A DNA stretch of 38,986 nt. Origin: Verrucomicrobiaceae bacterium (GTDB lineage: Bacteria > Verrucomicrobiota > Verrucomicrobiia > Chthoniobacterales > JAATET01). Both the position numbers and the translations under genes were made by a program. Position 1 is the first letter of the stretch, and each line of letters begins with the position of its first letter. The stretch is taken from positions 1 to 38,986 of the forward strand of contig JAIYAZ010000005.1 of assembly GCA_027488755.1 (NCBI GenBank), written 5' to 3'. Below, piece after piece: positions 24,036 to 31,801 of the stretch. Under the pieces are notes generated by a model. It was not told where the DNA came from, did no database searches, and was given only the letters and a program-made list of their open reading frames with translations.

Positions 24036-25058
24036 ATGGTTCGACCGCCCTCGCTCTTCGCCGTCGGCATTGCCGCATTGTTTCTCCCGCAACCCGTCCA
24101 CGCGGAAGCCCGCCCCCACCGCAACGACCTCCCGCCCCGCCTCCAGTGGAACGCCAACAAGGGCTACTGCGGCGAAACCTCCTTCATCGTCGCCGGCCTT
24201 TCTTTCGGCCAATACGTCTCGCAGTTTACCGCCCGCGTGGCCGCCATTGGCAAGACCCCGCAGAATGAGGGCGAGCTCCTCCTCGGCGTGAACGACCACC
24301 GCGCCGCCCGCGCCCTCCGGCTCGACCTCATCACCGCCCCGCCGGACTCCTCCCGCGACGCCCGGGCGTTTCTCTCCTGGGTCAAACGCCAGGTCCTCCG
24401 CGACCGGCCGGTCATCATCGGCGTCTTCGAAAACAAATTCCGCTTCACCGGCACGCGCGATCCCCTCGCCGGCGACCCCGACTACGACCACATCGTCCCC
24501 GTCGTCGGCTGCACGTCCACCGACCCGTATACTCCCGACCGCGCCCAGCCCACCGACCGCATTCGGTTTTCCGATAACGGCCTCTGGGGCGTCTCCGCGA
24601 ACCGTCCCTATTACTTCCGCCCCCGCGTCGACGGCTTCCCCGCCACCCGCGCCGAAGCAAACGAACCCAAGCGGCCCATCTACTCGCTGCCCGCCCTCCG
24701 CCAGCACGGCGTCGCGATCCCCGGCGTCCTCGACCGCTTCCGCGACACCCTCCCCGTCCGCATTGAAACGAGCGTCAACGCCGAGCTCCCCTCCATGCCG
24801 CGCGGCTCCACCCGGCGCCCGCCCGCCGGGGCCGTCACCCTCTTCGTCACCGTCACCGGCCTCCGCCCCGGCGTCACCTACCACCTCTACCGATACGACC
24901 GCCTCGGCCAAATCCCCAACGCCCGCTTCAACGCCCGCGCCGCCGCCGCCGCCGAACGCCGCACCTTCACCCCAAAGAACTCCCGCTACCGTTTCGCGGA
25001 GACCATTCTCTCCGACGAGGTCGCCGCCTATCGCTGCGTGCGCGCCACGGCCCCGTAA
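24036..25058 (+). CDS. Exported papain/C39-like putative cysteine peptidase
   Basis: A 340-residue protein with a signal peptide (about 1-24, ending VHAEA). The mature part contains QWNANKGYCGETS with Cys45, DYDHIVPVVG with His152, and FSDNG with Asp180/Asn181: the Cys, His, Asn/Asp order of papain-like and C39-like enzymes, where GYCGE matches the nucleophile block. The C-terminal third (from about 240) has VTLFVTVTGLRPGVTYHLYRY, which resembles a fibronectin-type strand pattern. The substrate is unknown, and enzymatic activity is inferred from motif order only. The start ATG 24036 lies 28 bases after the tRNA; the frame is open further upstream through the tRNA but is not coding there. Confidence 0.65.
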   Translation: MVRPPSLFAVGIAALFLPQPVHAEARPHRNDLPPRLQWNANKGYCGETSFIVAGLSFGQYVSQFTARVAAIGKTPQNEGELLLGVNDHRAARALRLDLITAPPDSSRDARAFLSWVKRQVLRDRPVIIGVFENKFRFTGTRDPLAGDPDYDHIVPVVGCTSTDPYTPDRAQPTDRIRFSDNGLWGVSANRPYYFRPRVDGFPATRAEANEPKRPIYSLPALRQHGVAIPGVLDRFRDTLPVRIETSVNAELPSMPRGSTRRPPAGAVTLFVTVTGLRPGVTYHLYRYDRLGQIPNARFNARAAAAAERRTFTPKNSRYRFAETILSDEVAAYRCVRATAP

Positions 25059-25103
25059 CCAAGCCCGCCGCGCGTCATAGCCCGGCTTTCCCCGCCCCCG
25101 GGG

Positions 25104-25132
25104 TTGATCAATCGCCCCCGGCCCGCCATAGT
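25104..25132 (+). promoter_or_regulatory. Putative promoter of cysI
   Basis: TTGATC (25104-25109) and CATAGT (25127-25132), each 4 of 6 matches, with a 17-base spacer. The predicted transcript starts about 10 bases before the ATG. No riboswitch-like structure is visible in the 90-base gap. Confidence 0.4.
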
Positions 25133-25148
25133 GTTCCGTTCCGTTCCA

Positions 25149-26864
25149 ATGAGTTCCGAGACCGCCACCACCAAACCCCTCGTCGCCAACGAGGGCATCA
25201 AAACCGCGTCGCACCTCCTCCGCGGCCCCATCGCCGCCGACATGGCCGACACCTCCACCGGCGCCGTCTCCGAGGACACCAACCAGCTCCTGAAATTCCA
25301 CGGCCTCTACAGCCAGGACGACCGCGACCAGCGCATCGCCCTCAAAAAAGCCGGCCAGGAAAAAGCCTACAGCTTCATGCTCCGCGTCCGCCTGCCCGGC
25401 GGCAAGGCCACCCCCGCCCAGTGGATCGTCCTCGATAACCTCGCGAACCAGTTCGCCTCCCCCTCGCTCCGCCTCACCACCCGCCAGACCTTCCAGTTCC
25501 ACGGCATCCTCAAAGGCAACGTCAAACCCCTCGTCCAGGGCATGCATCAGGCGCTGCTCGACTCCATCGCCGCCTGCGGCGACGTGAACCGCAACGTCAT
25601 GGCCCCGCCGAACCCCGAGCAGGACCCCATCCTCGAGCAGGTCTACGCCGACGCCCGCGGCTGGAGCGAATTCGCCCTGCCGAAAACCCGCGCCTACCAC
25701 GAAATCTGGCTCGACGACGAACTCGTCGCCGGCGGCGAGGAAAACGAGCCCCTCTACGGCCCGACCTACCTCCCCCGCAAATTCAAGGCCGGCTTCGCCC
25801 TGCCCCCGCGCAACGACGTCGACATCTTCTCCCAGGACCTCGGCTACATCGCCATCGTCGAGGACGGCAAACTCGCCGGCTACAACGTCATCGTCGGCGG
25901 CGGTCTCGGCATGAACCACGGCAACGCCGAAACCTTCGCCCGCCTCGCGGACGTCCTCGGCTTCATCACGCCCGACCAGGTCAACGCCATCGGTGCCGCC
26001 GTCCTCACCACCCAGCGCGACTTCGGCGACCGCACGAACCGCAAGCACGCCCGCCTGAAATACACCATCGCCGACCGCGGCATCGATTGGTTTCGCGGCG
26101 AGGTCGAGCGGCGCGCCGGCTTCACGCTTCAGCCCGCCCGCCCCTTCACCTTCACAACCATCGAGGACCCCCACGGCTGGCACCAGAACGCCGACGGCAC
26201 CTGGTTCTACGGCCTCCACATCCTCAGCGGCCGCATCAAGGACGTCGACGGCTGGCCCATGAAGACCGCCCTCCGCGAGATCGCCGAAATTCACACCGGC
26301 GACTTCCGCCTCACGCCGTCCCAGAACCTCACCATCTCCGGCGTCACCGCCGAGGAGAAACCGAAGATCGACGCCATCCTCGCCAAACACGGCCTGGACA
26401 AGGAAAACGAGCGCTCGCGCCTCCGCCTCAACGCCCTCTCCTGCGTCGCCCTCCCCACCTGCGGCCTCGCCCTCGCCGAGAGCGAACGCGCCCTGCCCGA
26501 CATCCTCGAAAAATTCGAAACCGTCCTCGACGACGCCGGCCTCCGCGACGACGCCATTAGCCTCCGCGTCACCGGTTGCCCGAACGGCTGCGCCCGCCCC
26601 TACCTCGCCGAAATCGGTCTCGTCGGCCGCGCGCCCAACAAATACGCCCTCTTCCTCGGCGCCCGCTACGACGGCACCCGGCTCAACCGCCTCTTCGCCC
26701 CGAGCGTGACCATCGACGACGCCGTCACCCTCCTCACGCCCATCATCAAACGCTACGCCCTCGAGCGGCAGCCCGGCGAAGGCTTCGGCGACTACTGCGA
26801 CCGCACCGTCCTGCCCGCGGACGCCACGCTCCACAGCGTCGGCACCCCCGCCCCGGCCGCATAA
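25149..26864 (+). CDS. cysI: Assimilatory sulfite reductase hemoprotein subunit
   Basis: A 571-residue siroheme and [4Fe-4S] enzyme that reduces sulfite to sulfide with six electrons. The four cluster-binding cysteines are in SCVALPTC (432, 438) and TGCPNGC (477, 481), almost the same numbering as E. coli Cys[18 protein letters not shown] near 120 and the C-terminal [16 protein letters not shown] are also diagnostic, the latter favouring CysI over nitrite reductase. The length is normal. ATG 25149 is chosen over an upstream in-frame ATG because it gives the family N-terminus. No cysJ, cysH or cysDN is nearby, so the electron donor is not known. The next gene begins 35 bases later and may be co-transcribed. 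Confidence 0.94.
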   Translation: MSSETATTKPLVANEGIKTASHLLRGPIAADMADTSTGAVSEDTNQLLKFHGLYSQDDRDQRIALKKAGQEKAYSFMLRVRLPGGKATPAQWIVLDNLANQFASPSLRLTTRQTFQFHGILKGNVKPLVQGMHQALLDSIAACGDVNRNVMAPPNPEQDPILEQVYADARGWSEFALPKTRAYHEIWLDDELVAGGEENEPLYGPTYLPRKFKAGFALPPRNDVDIFSQDLGYIAIVEDGKLAGYNVIVGGGLGMNHGNAETFARLADVLGFITPDQVNAIGAAVLTTQRDFGDRTNRKHARLKYTIADRGIDWFRGEVERRAGFTLQPARPFTFTTIEDPHGWHQNADGTWFYGLHILSGRIKDVDGWPMKTALREIAEIHTGDFRLTPSQNLTISGVTAEEKPKIDAILAKHGLDKENERSRLRLNALSCVALPTCGLALAESERALPDILEKFETVLDDAGLRDDAISLRVTGCPNGCARPYLAEIGLVGRAPNKYALFLGARYDGTRLNRLFAPSVTIDDAVTLLTPIIKRYALERQPGEGFGDYCDRTVLPADATLHSVGTPAPAA

Positions 26865-26899
26865 CCCGCACAGGCCGGACCAACGGCCTTCCCCAGCTT

Positions 26900-27670
26900 A
26901 TGGCCTCTCCTCTCCGCGTCACCGTCTGGGGCGAATACCGCCACGAGAAGAAAAACCCCCGGGTCGCCGCCCACTACCCGGACGGCATGCACGCCACCAT
27001 CGCCGCCTTCCTCCGTCGCGATGCCGCCAACGTCGTCCGCACCGCCACCCTTGACGAGCCCGACCACGGCCTCGGCGGCGACGTGCTCGATACCACCGAC
27101 GTCCTCGTCTGGTGGGGGCACATGGCCCACGGTGAGGTGAGTGACGAAATCGTCGCCCGCGCCCAGGCCCGCGTCCTCGAGGGCATGGGCCTCATCGTGC
27201 TGCATTCCGGCCATTACTCGAAACTCTTCAAGGCCCTGCTCGGCACCACCTGCTCGCTCAAATGGCGGGAATCCACCGACAAGGAACGCCTCTGGAACAT
27301 CGCCCCCGCCCACCCCATCACCCAGGGCATCGGCGAATACTTTGAAATCCCCGCCGAGGAAATGTATGGCGAACCCTTCGGCATCCCCGAGCCCGACGAA
27401 CTCCTCTTCATCTCCTGGTTCACCGGCGGCGAAGTCTTTCGCAGCGGAGCCACCTGGCGCCGCGGGAACGGCCGCATCTTCTACTTCCGGCCCGGCCACG
27501 AAACCTACCCAACCTACCACCACCCCGAGGTCCAGCGCGTCATCCAAAATGCCGTCGCCTGGGCCCGCCCCACCGTGCGCATCCCCGACGCCTGCCCGAA
27601 CTCCCCCGCGCTTGAGCCCCTCCCGCCGGACCCCGAATCCGCGGAACGCCCCACCACCGGCCACCGCTAA
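26900..27670 (+). CDS. ThuA-domain protein (trehalose-utilisation type)
   Basis: A 256-residue cytosolic protein with the ThuA/glutamine-amidotransferase-like fold. [46 protein letters not shown] and [16 protein letters not shown] follow the family order, including the conserved His in LHSGH. ThuA proteins act with Gfo/Idh/MocA dehydrogenases in degrading trehalose, maltitol and related disaccharides through 3-keto sugars. The neighbour six bases downstream is such a dehydrogenase. The start ATG 26900 lies just before the first strand. The true sugar is unknown. Confidence 0.85.
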   Translation: MASPLRVTVWGEYRHEKKNPRVAAHYPDGMHATIAAFLRRDAANVVRTATLDEPDHGLGGDVLDTTDVLVWWGHMAHGEVSDEIVARAQARVLEGMGLIVLHSGHYSKLFKALLGTTCSLKWRESTDKERLWNIAPAHPITQGIGEYFEIPAEEMYGEPFGIPEPDELLFISWFTGGEVFRSGATWRRGNGRIFYFRPGHETYPTYHHPEVQRVIQNAVAWARPTVRIPDACPNSPALEPLPPDPESAERPTTGHR

Positions 27671-27676
27671 AGCACC

Positions 27677-28753
27677 ATGCCGTCCCCCCGGAAACGCAGC
27701 GTCGGCCTCGCCACCATCGGCACCGGCGGCATGGCCCACGCCCACGCCCAGGCCTTCGCCGCCATCCCCGGTTGCCGGCTCGTCGCCGCGTGCGACGTGG
27801 ACCGCGCCCGCGCTGACGCCTTCGCCGCCACCTTCGGCATCCCGCATGCCTCCACCGATCTCGCCGCCACCCTCGCCCTGCCCGGGGTCGACGCCGTCAG
27901 CATCGTCACCCCCGACGCCTTCCATCTCCCCGTCACCCTCGAGGCCCTCACCGCCGGCCGCCACGTGCTCTGCGAAAAACCCCTCGCGCTCAACGCCCCC
28001 GACGCCCTCACCATGCTCGCCGCCGCCGAGCGCGCCAACGTGCGCCACCTGGTGAACTTCTCCTACCGCAACTGGGCCTGCCTCCAGGCCGTCCAGACCG
28101 CCGTCGCCCGCGGCGACATCGGCGAAATCCGCCACGTCGAAGCCAGCTACCTCCAGGCCTGGCTCCCCAGCAAAATCTGGGGCGACTGGCGCACCTCCCC
28201 CCAATGGCTCTGGCGCCTCTCCACCGCCCACGGCAGCCGCGGCGTGCTCGGCGACGTCGGCGTGCACATCCTCGATTTTGCCACCTTCCCCACCGGCCCC
28301 CTCCGCGAAGTCTTCTGCCGCCTCCGCGCCTTCGACAAAGCCCCCGGCAACCGCATCGGCGACTACCCGCTCGACGCCAACGACTCCGCCGTCATGACCG
28401 TCGAATTCGCCAACGGAGCCCTCGGCGTCATCCACACCAGTCGCTGGGTCGGCGGCCACGCGAACCGCCTCTTTCTCAAGCTCGCCGGCACCAAGGGCAC
28501 CCTCGAAATCGACTCCGAGCGCTCCACCACCAGCTACCGCGTCTGCCGCGGCCGCGACCTCGACCGCGCGCAATGGCGCGAGGTCCCCGCCCCCCCGCGA
28601 CCGTCCATCTACGAGCGGTTCATCCGCTCGATCCGCACCGGACGCCCCGAACAGCCCGACTTCGCCCGCGGCGCGGAAATCCAGCGCGCCGTCGACGCCT
28701 GCTTCGAGAGCGACCGCCTCCGCCGCCCCGTCACCCTCGCCGCCACGCCCTAA
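27677..28753 (+). CDS. Gfo/Idh/MocA family oxidoreductase (ThuB-like position)
   Basis: A 358-residue NAD(P)-dependent sugar dehydrogenase. The N-terminal Rossmann domain has IGTGGMAHAHAQAF (14-27) and the EKP motif in LCEKPLALN near 99-107. The C-terminal domain contains GDVGVHILD, where His and Asp are the usual catalytic pair, and ends normally. Relatives oxidise sugars or inositols, often at C3. Six bases separate it from the ThuA gene, so they form an operon and probably one pathway; that makes a disaccharide or glycoside substrate plausible. There is no signal peptide, so the protein is cytosolic. The exact substrate cannot be stated. Confidence 0.88.
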   Translation: MPSPRKRSVGLATIGTGGMAHAHAQAFAAIPGCRLVAACDVDRARADAFAATFGIPHASTDLAATLALPGVDAVSIVTPDAFHLPVTLEALTAGRHVLCEKPLALNAPDALTMLAAAERANVRHLVNFSYRNWACLQAVQTAVARGDIGEIRHVEASYLQAWLPSKIWGDWRTSPQWLWRLSTAHGSRGVLGDVGVHILDFATFPTGPLREVFCRLRAFDKAPGNRIGDYPLDANDSAVMTVEFANGALGVIHTSRWVGGHANRLFLKLAGTKGTLEIDSERSTTSYRVCRGRDLDRAQWREVPAPPRPSIYERFIRSIRTGRPEQPDFARGAEIQRAVDACFESDRLRRPVTLAATP

Positions 28754-28763
28754 GCCCCGGGCT

Positions 28764-29798
28764 TCACCGGGCCTTCATCACCCGCAGCGTCACCTCGACC
28801 GTCGCCGGGCCGGTGCCCCCCTCCGGGTTCCCCGCCACATTCACCCGCTGAAAATCCGCTTCGATCCGCGCCCGGTAAACCCCGGGTTTTTCCGGCGTGC
28901 CCACAAACCGGCCGGCCACCAACCGCACGCCACCCGGCAGACGCCCACCCACCACGCGCGGCACGCTCGTCAACTGCGACGCCCGCACCACCAGCCCGCC
29001 CGAGCGCACCGGCCGGTCCGCCGTCCACTCCAACACCAGCTGCGGCGCGACCTCCACCAACGCGGCGAAATCCTCCCGGAGCGTCTCATTGTCAAACAGG
29101 GCCCGGCTCTCCGCCGCCGACTCATCCCGCGCCAGAAGCAAGACCTGCACCACGCCGCTCTCCAGCCGCATATTCCGGTAGGCGCTCGCGCTCGCCGCCT
29201 GCGTGCTGCCACAGCCGATCGCGCGAAAATCCCCGCCCAGCCGGGGAAAGCGACCCAGCAACATCCCCACCGGATACGAGTAAGCCAGTGGGCGCCCCGT
29301 CACCCAATCATTGCTCAAGTGAAGCACCGGAGAAACCCGCTCCGCTTTCCCCTTGTAACCGGCCCTGCGCAAAGCCCACGCGAGGTCCTTGCCATCGGGA
29401 AACGCAAACCCAACCCAACCCTGCCGCATCATTTCCCGCACCAGCAACTGCGCCGCGCGCCCCAACGCCGCATCCTGCTTCAACCTCGGTCGACCCGCAT
29501 GAATCCTCGCCCGATTCACCACGTCCGTCGTCACCGCCGCGTCAGCGTAGTAGCCCCCGTAGATACCGTTGAACTTCGTCTCCCGAGGCGTCCCCTCATC
29601 CAACGGCGGCCCGCCCGGCCGCACAAACACGAGTCCGGCATAACCATCCGCCGCCGGCCGCGCCGCCAGCTCGTAGTCCCAGAGCACGCCCCGGTTCTCC
29701 GCCGTAAACCTGGGCTCCCACGCCCAAAGCCCGCGCAACGAAACAAAAGCCAGGGCCACCCCCAACACCGCGACACGGAAACCCGGAATCATTTGCAT
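28764..29798 (-). CDS. Exported protein with degenerate CAP/SCP-like domain
   Basis: A 344-residue protein with an N-terminal signal/anchor (1-26). Residues of about 90-235 follow the bacterial CAP pattern: VVNRARIHAGRPRLKQDAAL, a long helix, PDG (134-136), RRAGY, and FRAIGCGST (191-199). The two histidines that mark CAP cavities are absent: the one before PDG is Phe131, and the one before the FRxIGxG block is not found. The C-terminal 90 residues (GRFVGTPEKPGVYRARIEAD and following) resemble a small immunoglobulin-like putative Ig domain. The function is unknown. ATG 29798 is chosen because it opens the hydrophobic leader. A terminator upstream separates it from the small lipoprotein gene. 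Confidence 0.6.
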   Translation of the reverse strand: MQMIPGFRVAVLGVALAFVSLRGLWAWEPRFTAENRGVLWDYELAARPAADGYAGLVFVRPGGPPLDEGTPRETKFNGIYGGYYADAAVTTDVVNRARIHAGRPRLKQDAALGRAAQLLVREMMRQGWVGFAFPDGKDLAWALRRAGYKGKAERVSPVLHLSNDWVTGRPLAYSYPVGMLLGRFPRLGGDFRAIGCGSTQAASASAYRNMRLESGVVQVLLLARDESAAESRALFDNETLREDFAALVEVAPQLVLEWTADRPVRSGGLVVRASQLTSVPRVVGGRLPGGVRLVAGRFVGTPEKPGVYRARIEADFQRVNVAGNPEGGTGPATVEVTLRVMKAR

Positions 29799-29835
29799 GA
29801 AGCCCGAACCTGCTCCACCACCCTCGATTTGCAAA

Positions 29836-29868
29836 GAAAAAGGGGCCGCCCGCTCAAGCGAGCCGCCC
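29836..29868 (-). terminator. Terminator of the small lipoprotein gene
   Basis: On the minus strand, a stem GGGC-G-GCTCGC / GCGGGC-G-GCCC (one G.G mismatch, one T.G pair) with the loop TTGA, then C and five T (29841-29837). It follows the lipoprotein stop by 25 bases. Confidence 0.65.
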
Positions 29869-29893
29869 TCTTTCCCGAGCAAAGTCGTCGCCC

Positions 29894-30022
29894 TTAGCGC
29901 GGCGTCGAGCTGCCATACATCGTCGGATCCTGCGCCGCATCCGGCCCGGGAGCCATGTGCGAGCAGGCGCCAAGCGCGACAACGATTCCAACGGCGAGAA
30001 CGGCGGCGAGGAGGGTTTTCAT
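29894..30022 (-). CDS. 42-residue small lipoprotein
   Basis: A very short gene encoding MKTLLAAVLAVGIVVALGAC followed by 22 polar residues ending GSSTPR. The hydrophobic leader ends in the lipobox LGAC, so Cys20 should be lipidated. The mature part is short, with PGPDAAQDP in the middle. It resembles the tiny entericidin-like or other small lipoproteins common in this phylum, but no family can be named. TAGGTT lies nine bases before the ATG and a terminator follows, so it appears to be its own transcription unit, divergent from the TlpA-like gene. Confidence 0.7.
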   Translation of the reverse strand: MKTLLAAVLAVGIVVALGACSHMAPGPDAAQDPTMYGSSTPR

Positions 30023-30097
30023 ACGCCCGCAAACCTACGAATCCCCGGGCGGATCGGCGATCAAATTCCCTCCCCGAATTTTGTCGCCGTTGGAGCA

Positions 30098-30126
30098 TTT
30101 ACAAATTCCCGGACGCGTCTTATCGG
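30098..30126 (+). promoter_or_regulatory. Promoter of the TlpA-like gene (leaderless)
   Basis: TTTACA (30098-30103, 5 of 6 matches), a 17-base spacer and TATCGG (30121-30126). Six bases then separate it from ATG 30133, so transcription would begin at the start codon. Confidence 0.5.
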
Positions 30127-30132
30127 TCGGTC

Positions 30133-30603
30133 ATGATTCGACGACTTTCCCTTCTCGCCGTCACCCTCCTGCTCGGGCTCTCTTCCGCCACGGCCGAGGT
30201 CACCCCGGAAAGCCTCGTCGGCAAACCCCTGCCCAAGCTCGGTTCCCTCGACTACCTCAAGGCCAAGCCCGACCTCGCGGGCAAACCCGCCGTCATCGAG
30301 TTCTGGGCCACCTGGTGCCCGCCGTGCCGCGAAAGCATTCCCCACCTCAACGAACTCTACAAAACCTACGGCCCGAAAGGCCTTCAGGTGGTGGGCATCA
30401 CCGACGAGCCGAATCAAGTCATCCGCGCCTTCGTCAAAACCCTGCCCATCGACTACCCCGTCGCCTCGAGCCGGCAGGACGCCTCGGCCAACTTCGGCGT
30501 CAGCGGCATTCCCCACGCCTTCCTCGTCAACAAGGAAGGCATCATCGTCTGGCAGGGCCACCCCATGAGCCTGCCCACCGCCGAAATCGAAAAGCTCCTT
30601 TAG
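30133..30603 (+). CDS. TlpA/ResA-like thioredoxin-fold protein
   Basis: A 156-residue exported thiol-disulfide protein. The signal peptide is MIRRLSLLAVTLLLGLSSATA. The thioredoxin fold follows with the active site WCPPC (Cys62, Cys65), the conserved cis-proline in GIPHAFLV, and VIEFWATW before the active site, typical of the TlpA/ResA/DsbE group that keeps periplasmic cysteines reduced, for example for cytochrome c maturation. The partner is unknown; no cytochrome genes are nearby. Its stop overlaps the stop of convergent obgE by four bases. ATG 30133 is selected by the signal peptide and by a promoter six bases upstream. Confidence 0.88.
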   Translation: MIRRLSLLAVTLLLGLSSATAEVTPESLVGKPLPKLGSLDYLKAKPDLAGKPAVIEFWATWCPPCRESIPHLNELYKTYGPKGLQVVGITDEPNQVIRAFVKTLPIDYPVASSRQDASANFGVSGIPHAFLVNKEGIIVWQGHPMSLPTAEIEKLL

Positions 30604-31736
30604 TCCTCCGCGGGCCCGGCGGTCTCCGCCTCCGGCTCCACGGCCGCCGCGCCAACTTCCACCTGCGCCTCGCGCAGGTATTCGCGCACGAGGTCGATGC
30701 CCTCGCCCGCGCCCGCCGCGATCGGCAGCACCTTCGCCTTGCGCACCGAGCGCTTGAATCGCTTCAAATTCTCCGCCGCCTCGGGCAGGTCCATCTTGTT
30801 GGCCACCACCGCCCACGGCCGCGCGCTCAGCGTCGGATCATACAGGTCCAACTCCGCTCGCAGCGTCTTGAAATCCGCCACCGGGTCCCGCCCCTCGCTG
30901 CCCGCCATGTCCACGACAAACAGCAGCAGCCGGCAACGCACAATGTGCCGCAGAAACTCGTGCCCGAGCCCCTTGTTCTCGTGCGCCCCCTCGATGAGCC
31001 CCGGAATGTCGGCCACCGTCAGCCGCTCGTAATTGGGATACTCCACCACGCCGACGACCGGGTTCAGCGTCGTGAACGGATACGCCGCCACCTTCGGATG
31101 CGCCGCGGAAAGTTTGCCCAGCAGCGTCGACTTGCCCGCGTTCGGAAATCCCACGAGTCCCGCAAACGCAATCGTCCTCAGCTCCAGCAAAAACCAGCCC
31201 TCCTCGCCGTCCTCGCCCGGCGTATGCTGGCGCGGCGCGCGGTTCTTCGAGCTCTTGAAGTGTGTGTTGCCCTTGCCCCCACGTCCGCCCTTGCAGAGCA
31301 CAAACTCCTGCTCCGGCTCCACGAGGTCCGCCAGCAACTCACAGTCCTCCGCCTGCACCTTCGTCCGCACGCGCGGCGTCTCCTCGTCGTCGAAGCCGTC
31401 ATCGTAAGGATCCGGCGCCTTCGGGGTGAACGCCTCCGGCAGCCGGTAAACCAGCGTGCCCACGGGCACCCGCACCACGTTCGGCGGGGCCGACTTGCCG
31501 TGCTTATCCTTGCCCTGGCCGTGCGCGCCCTTCTTCGATCGGATGATCGGCTCGTAATACAGCGACACCAGATTGTCCGTGTGCGGGTCGGCGCGCAGAA
31601 TGATGTCGCCGCCGTTGCCGCCGTCGCCGCCATCCGGCCCGCCGCGCGGCACAAATTTTTCCCGCCGCATGCTCACGCACCCGTTGCCCCCGGCCCCGGC
31701 AATGCCGTGCACGCGAATCTGATCCACAAACTTCAT
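30600..31736 (-). CDS. obgE: GTPase ObgE/CgtA with acidic insertion
   Basis: A 378-residue ribosome-associated GTPase needed for 50S assembly and growth control. The glycine-rich Obg domain (RGGPDGGDGGNGG, 31-43; KGGRGGKGN, 149-157) is followed by the G domain with GFPNAGKS (196-203), DIPGLIEGA and NKMD. The Obg domain carries an insertion of about 25 residues (roughly 101-126) with a YDDGFDDEE acidic patch that ordinary Obg proteins lack. The C-terminal tail is acidic and short, as in many species. It lies downstream of the glycogen synthase gene by 65 bases and could share its transcript. Confidence 0.97.
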   Translation of the reverse strand: MKFVDQIRVHGIAGAGGNGCVSMRREKFVPRGGPDGGDGGNGGDIILRADPHTDNLVSLYYEPIIRSKKGAHGQGKDKHGKSAPPNVVRVPVGTLVYRLPEAFTPKAPDPYDDGFDDEETPRVRTKVQAEDCELLADLVEPEQEFVLCKGGRGGKGNTHFKSSKNRAPRQHTPGEDGEEGWFLLELRTIAFAGLVGFPNAGKSTLLGKLSAAHPKVAAYPFTTLNPVVGVVEYPNYERLTVADIPGLIEGAHENKGLGHEFLRHIVRCRLLLFVVDMAGSEGRDPVADFKTLRAELDLYDPTLSARPWAVVANKMDLPEAAENLKRFKRSVRKAKVLPIAAGAGEGIDLVREYLREAQVEVGAAAVEPEAETAGPAED

Positions 31737-31801
31737 GTCGACACGTTCTCACGCGAACCCGCGTGGAGGCGAAGGAATTTATCGCCCGGCCCGAGCGAAC
31801 C

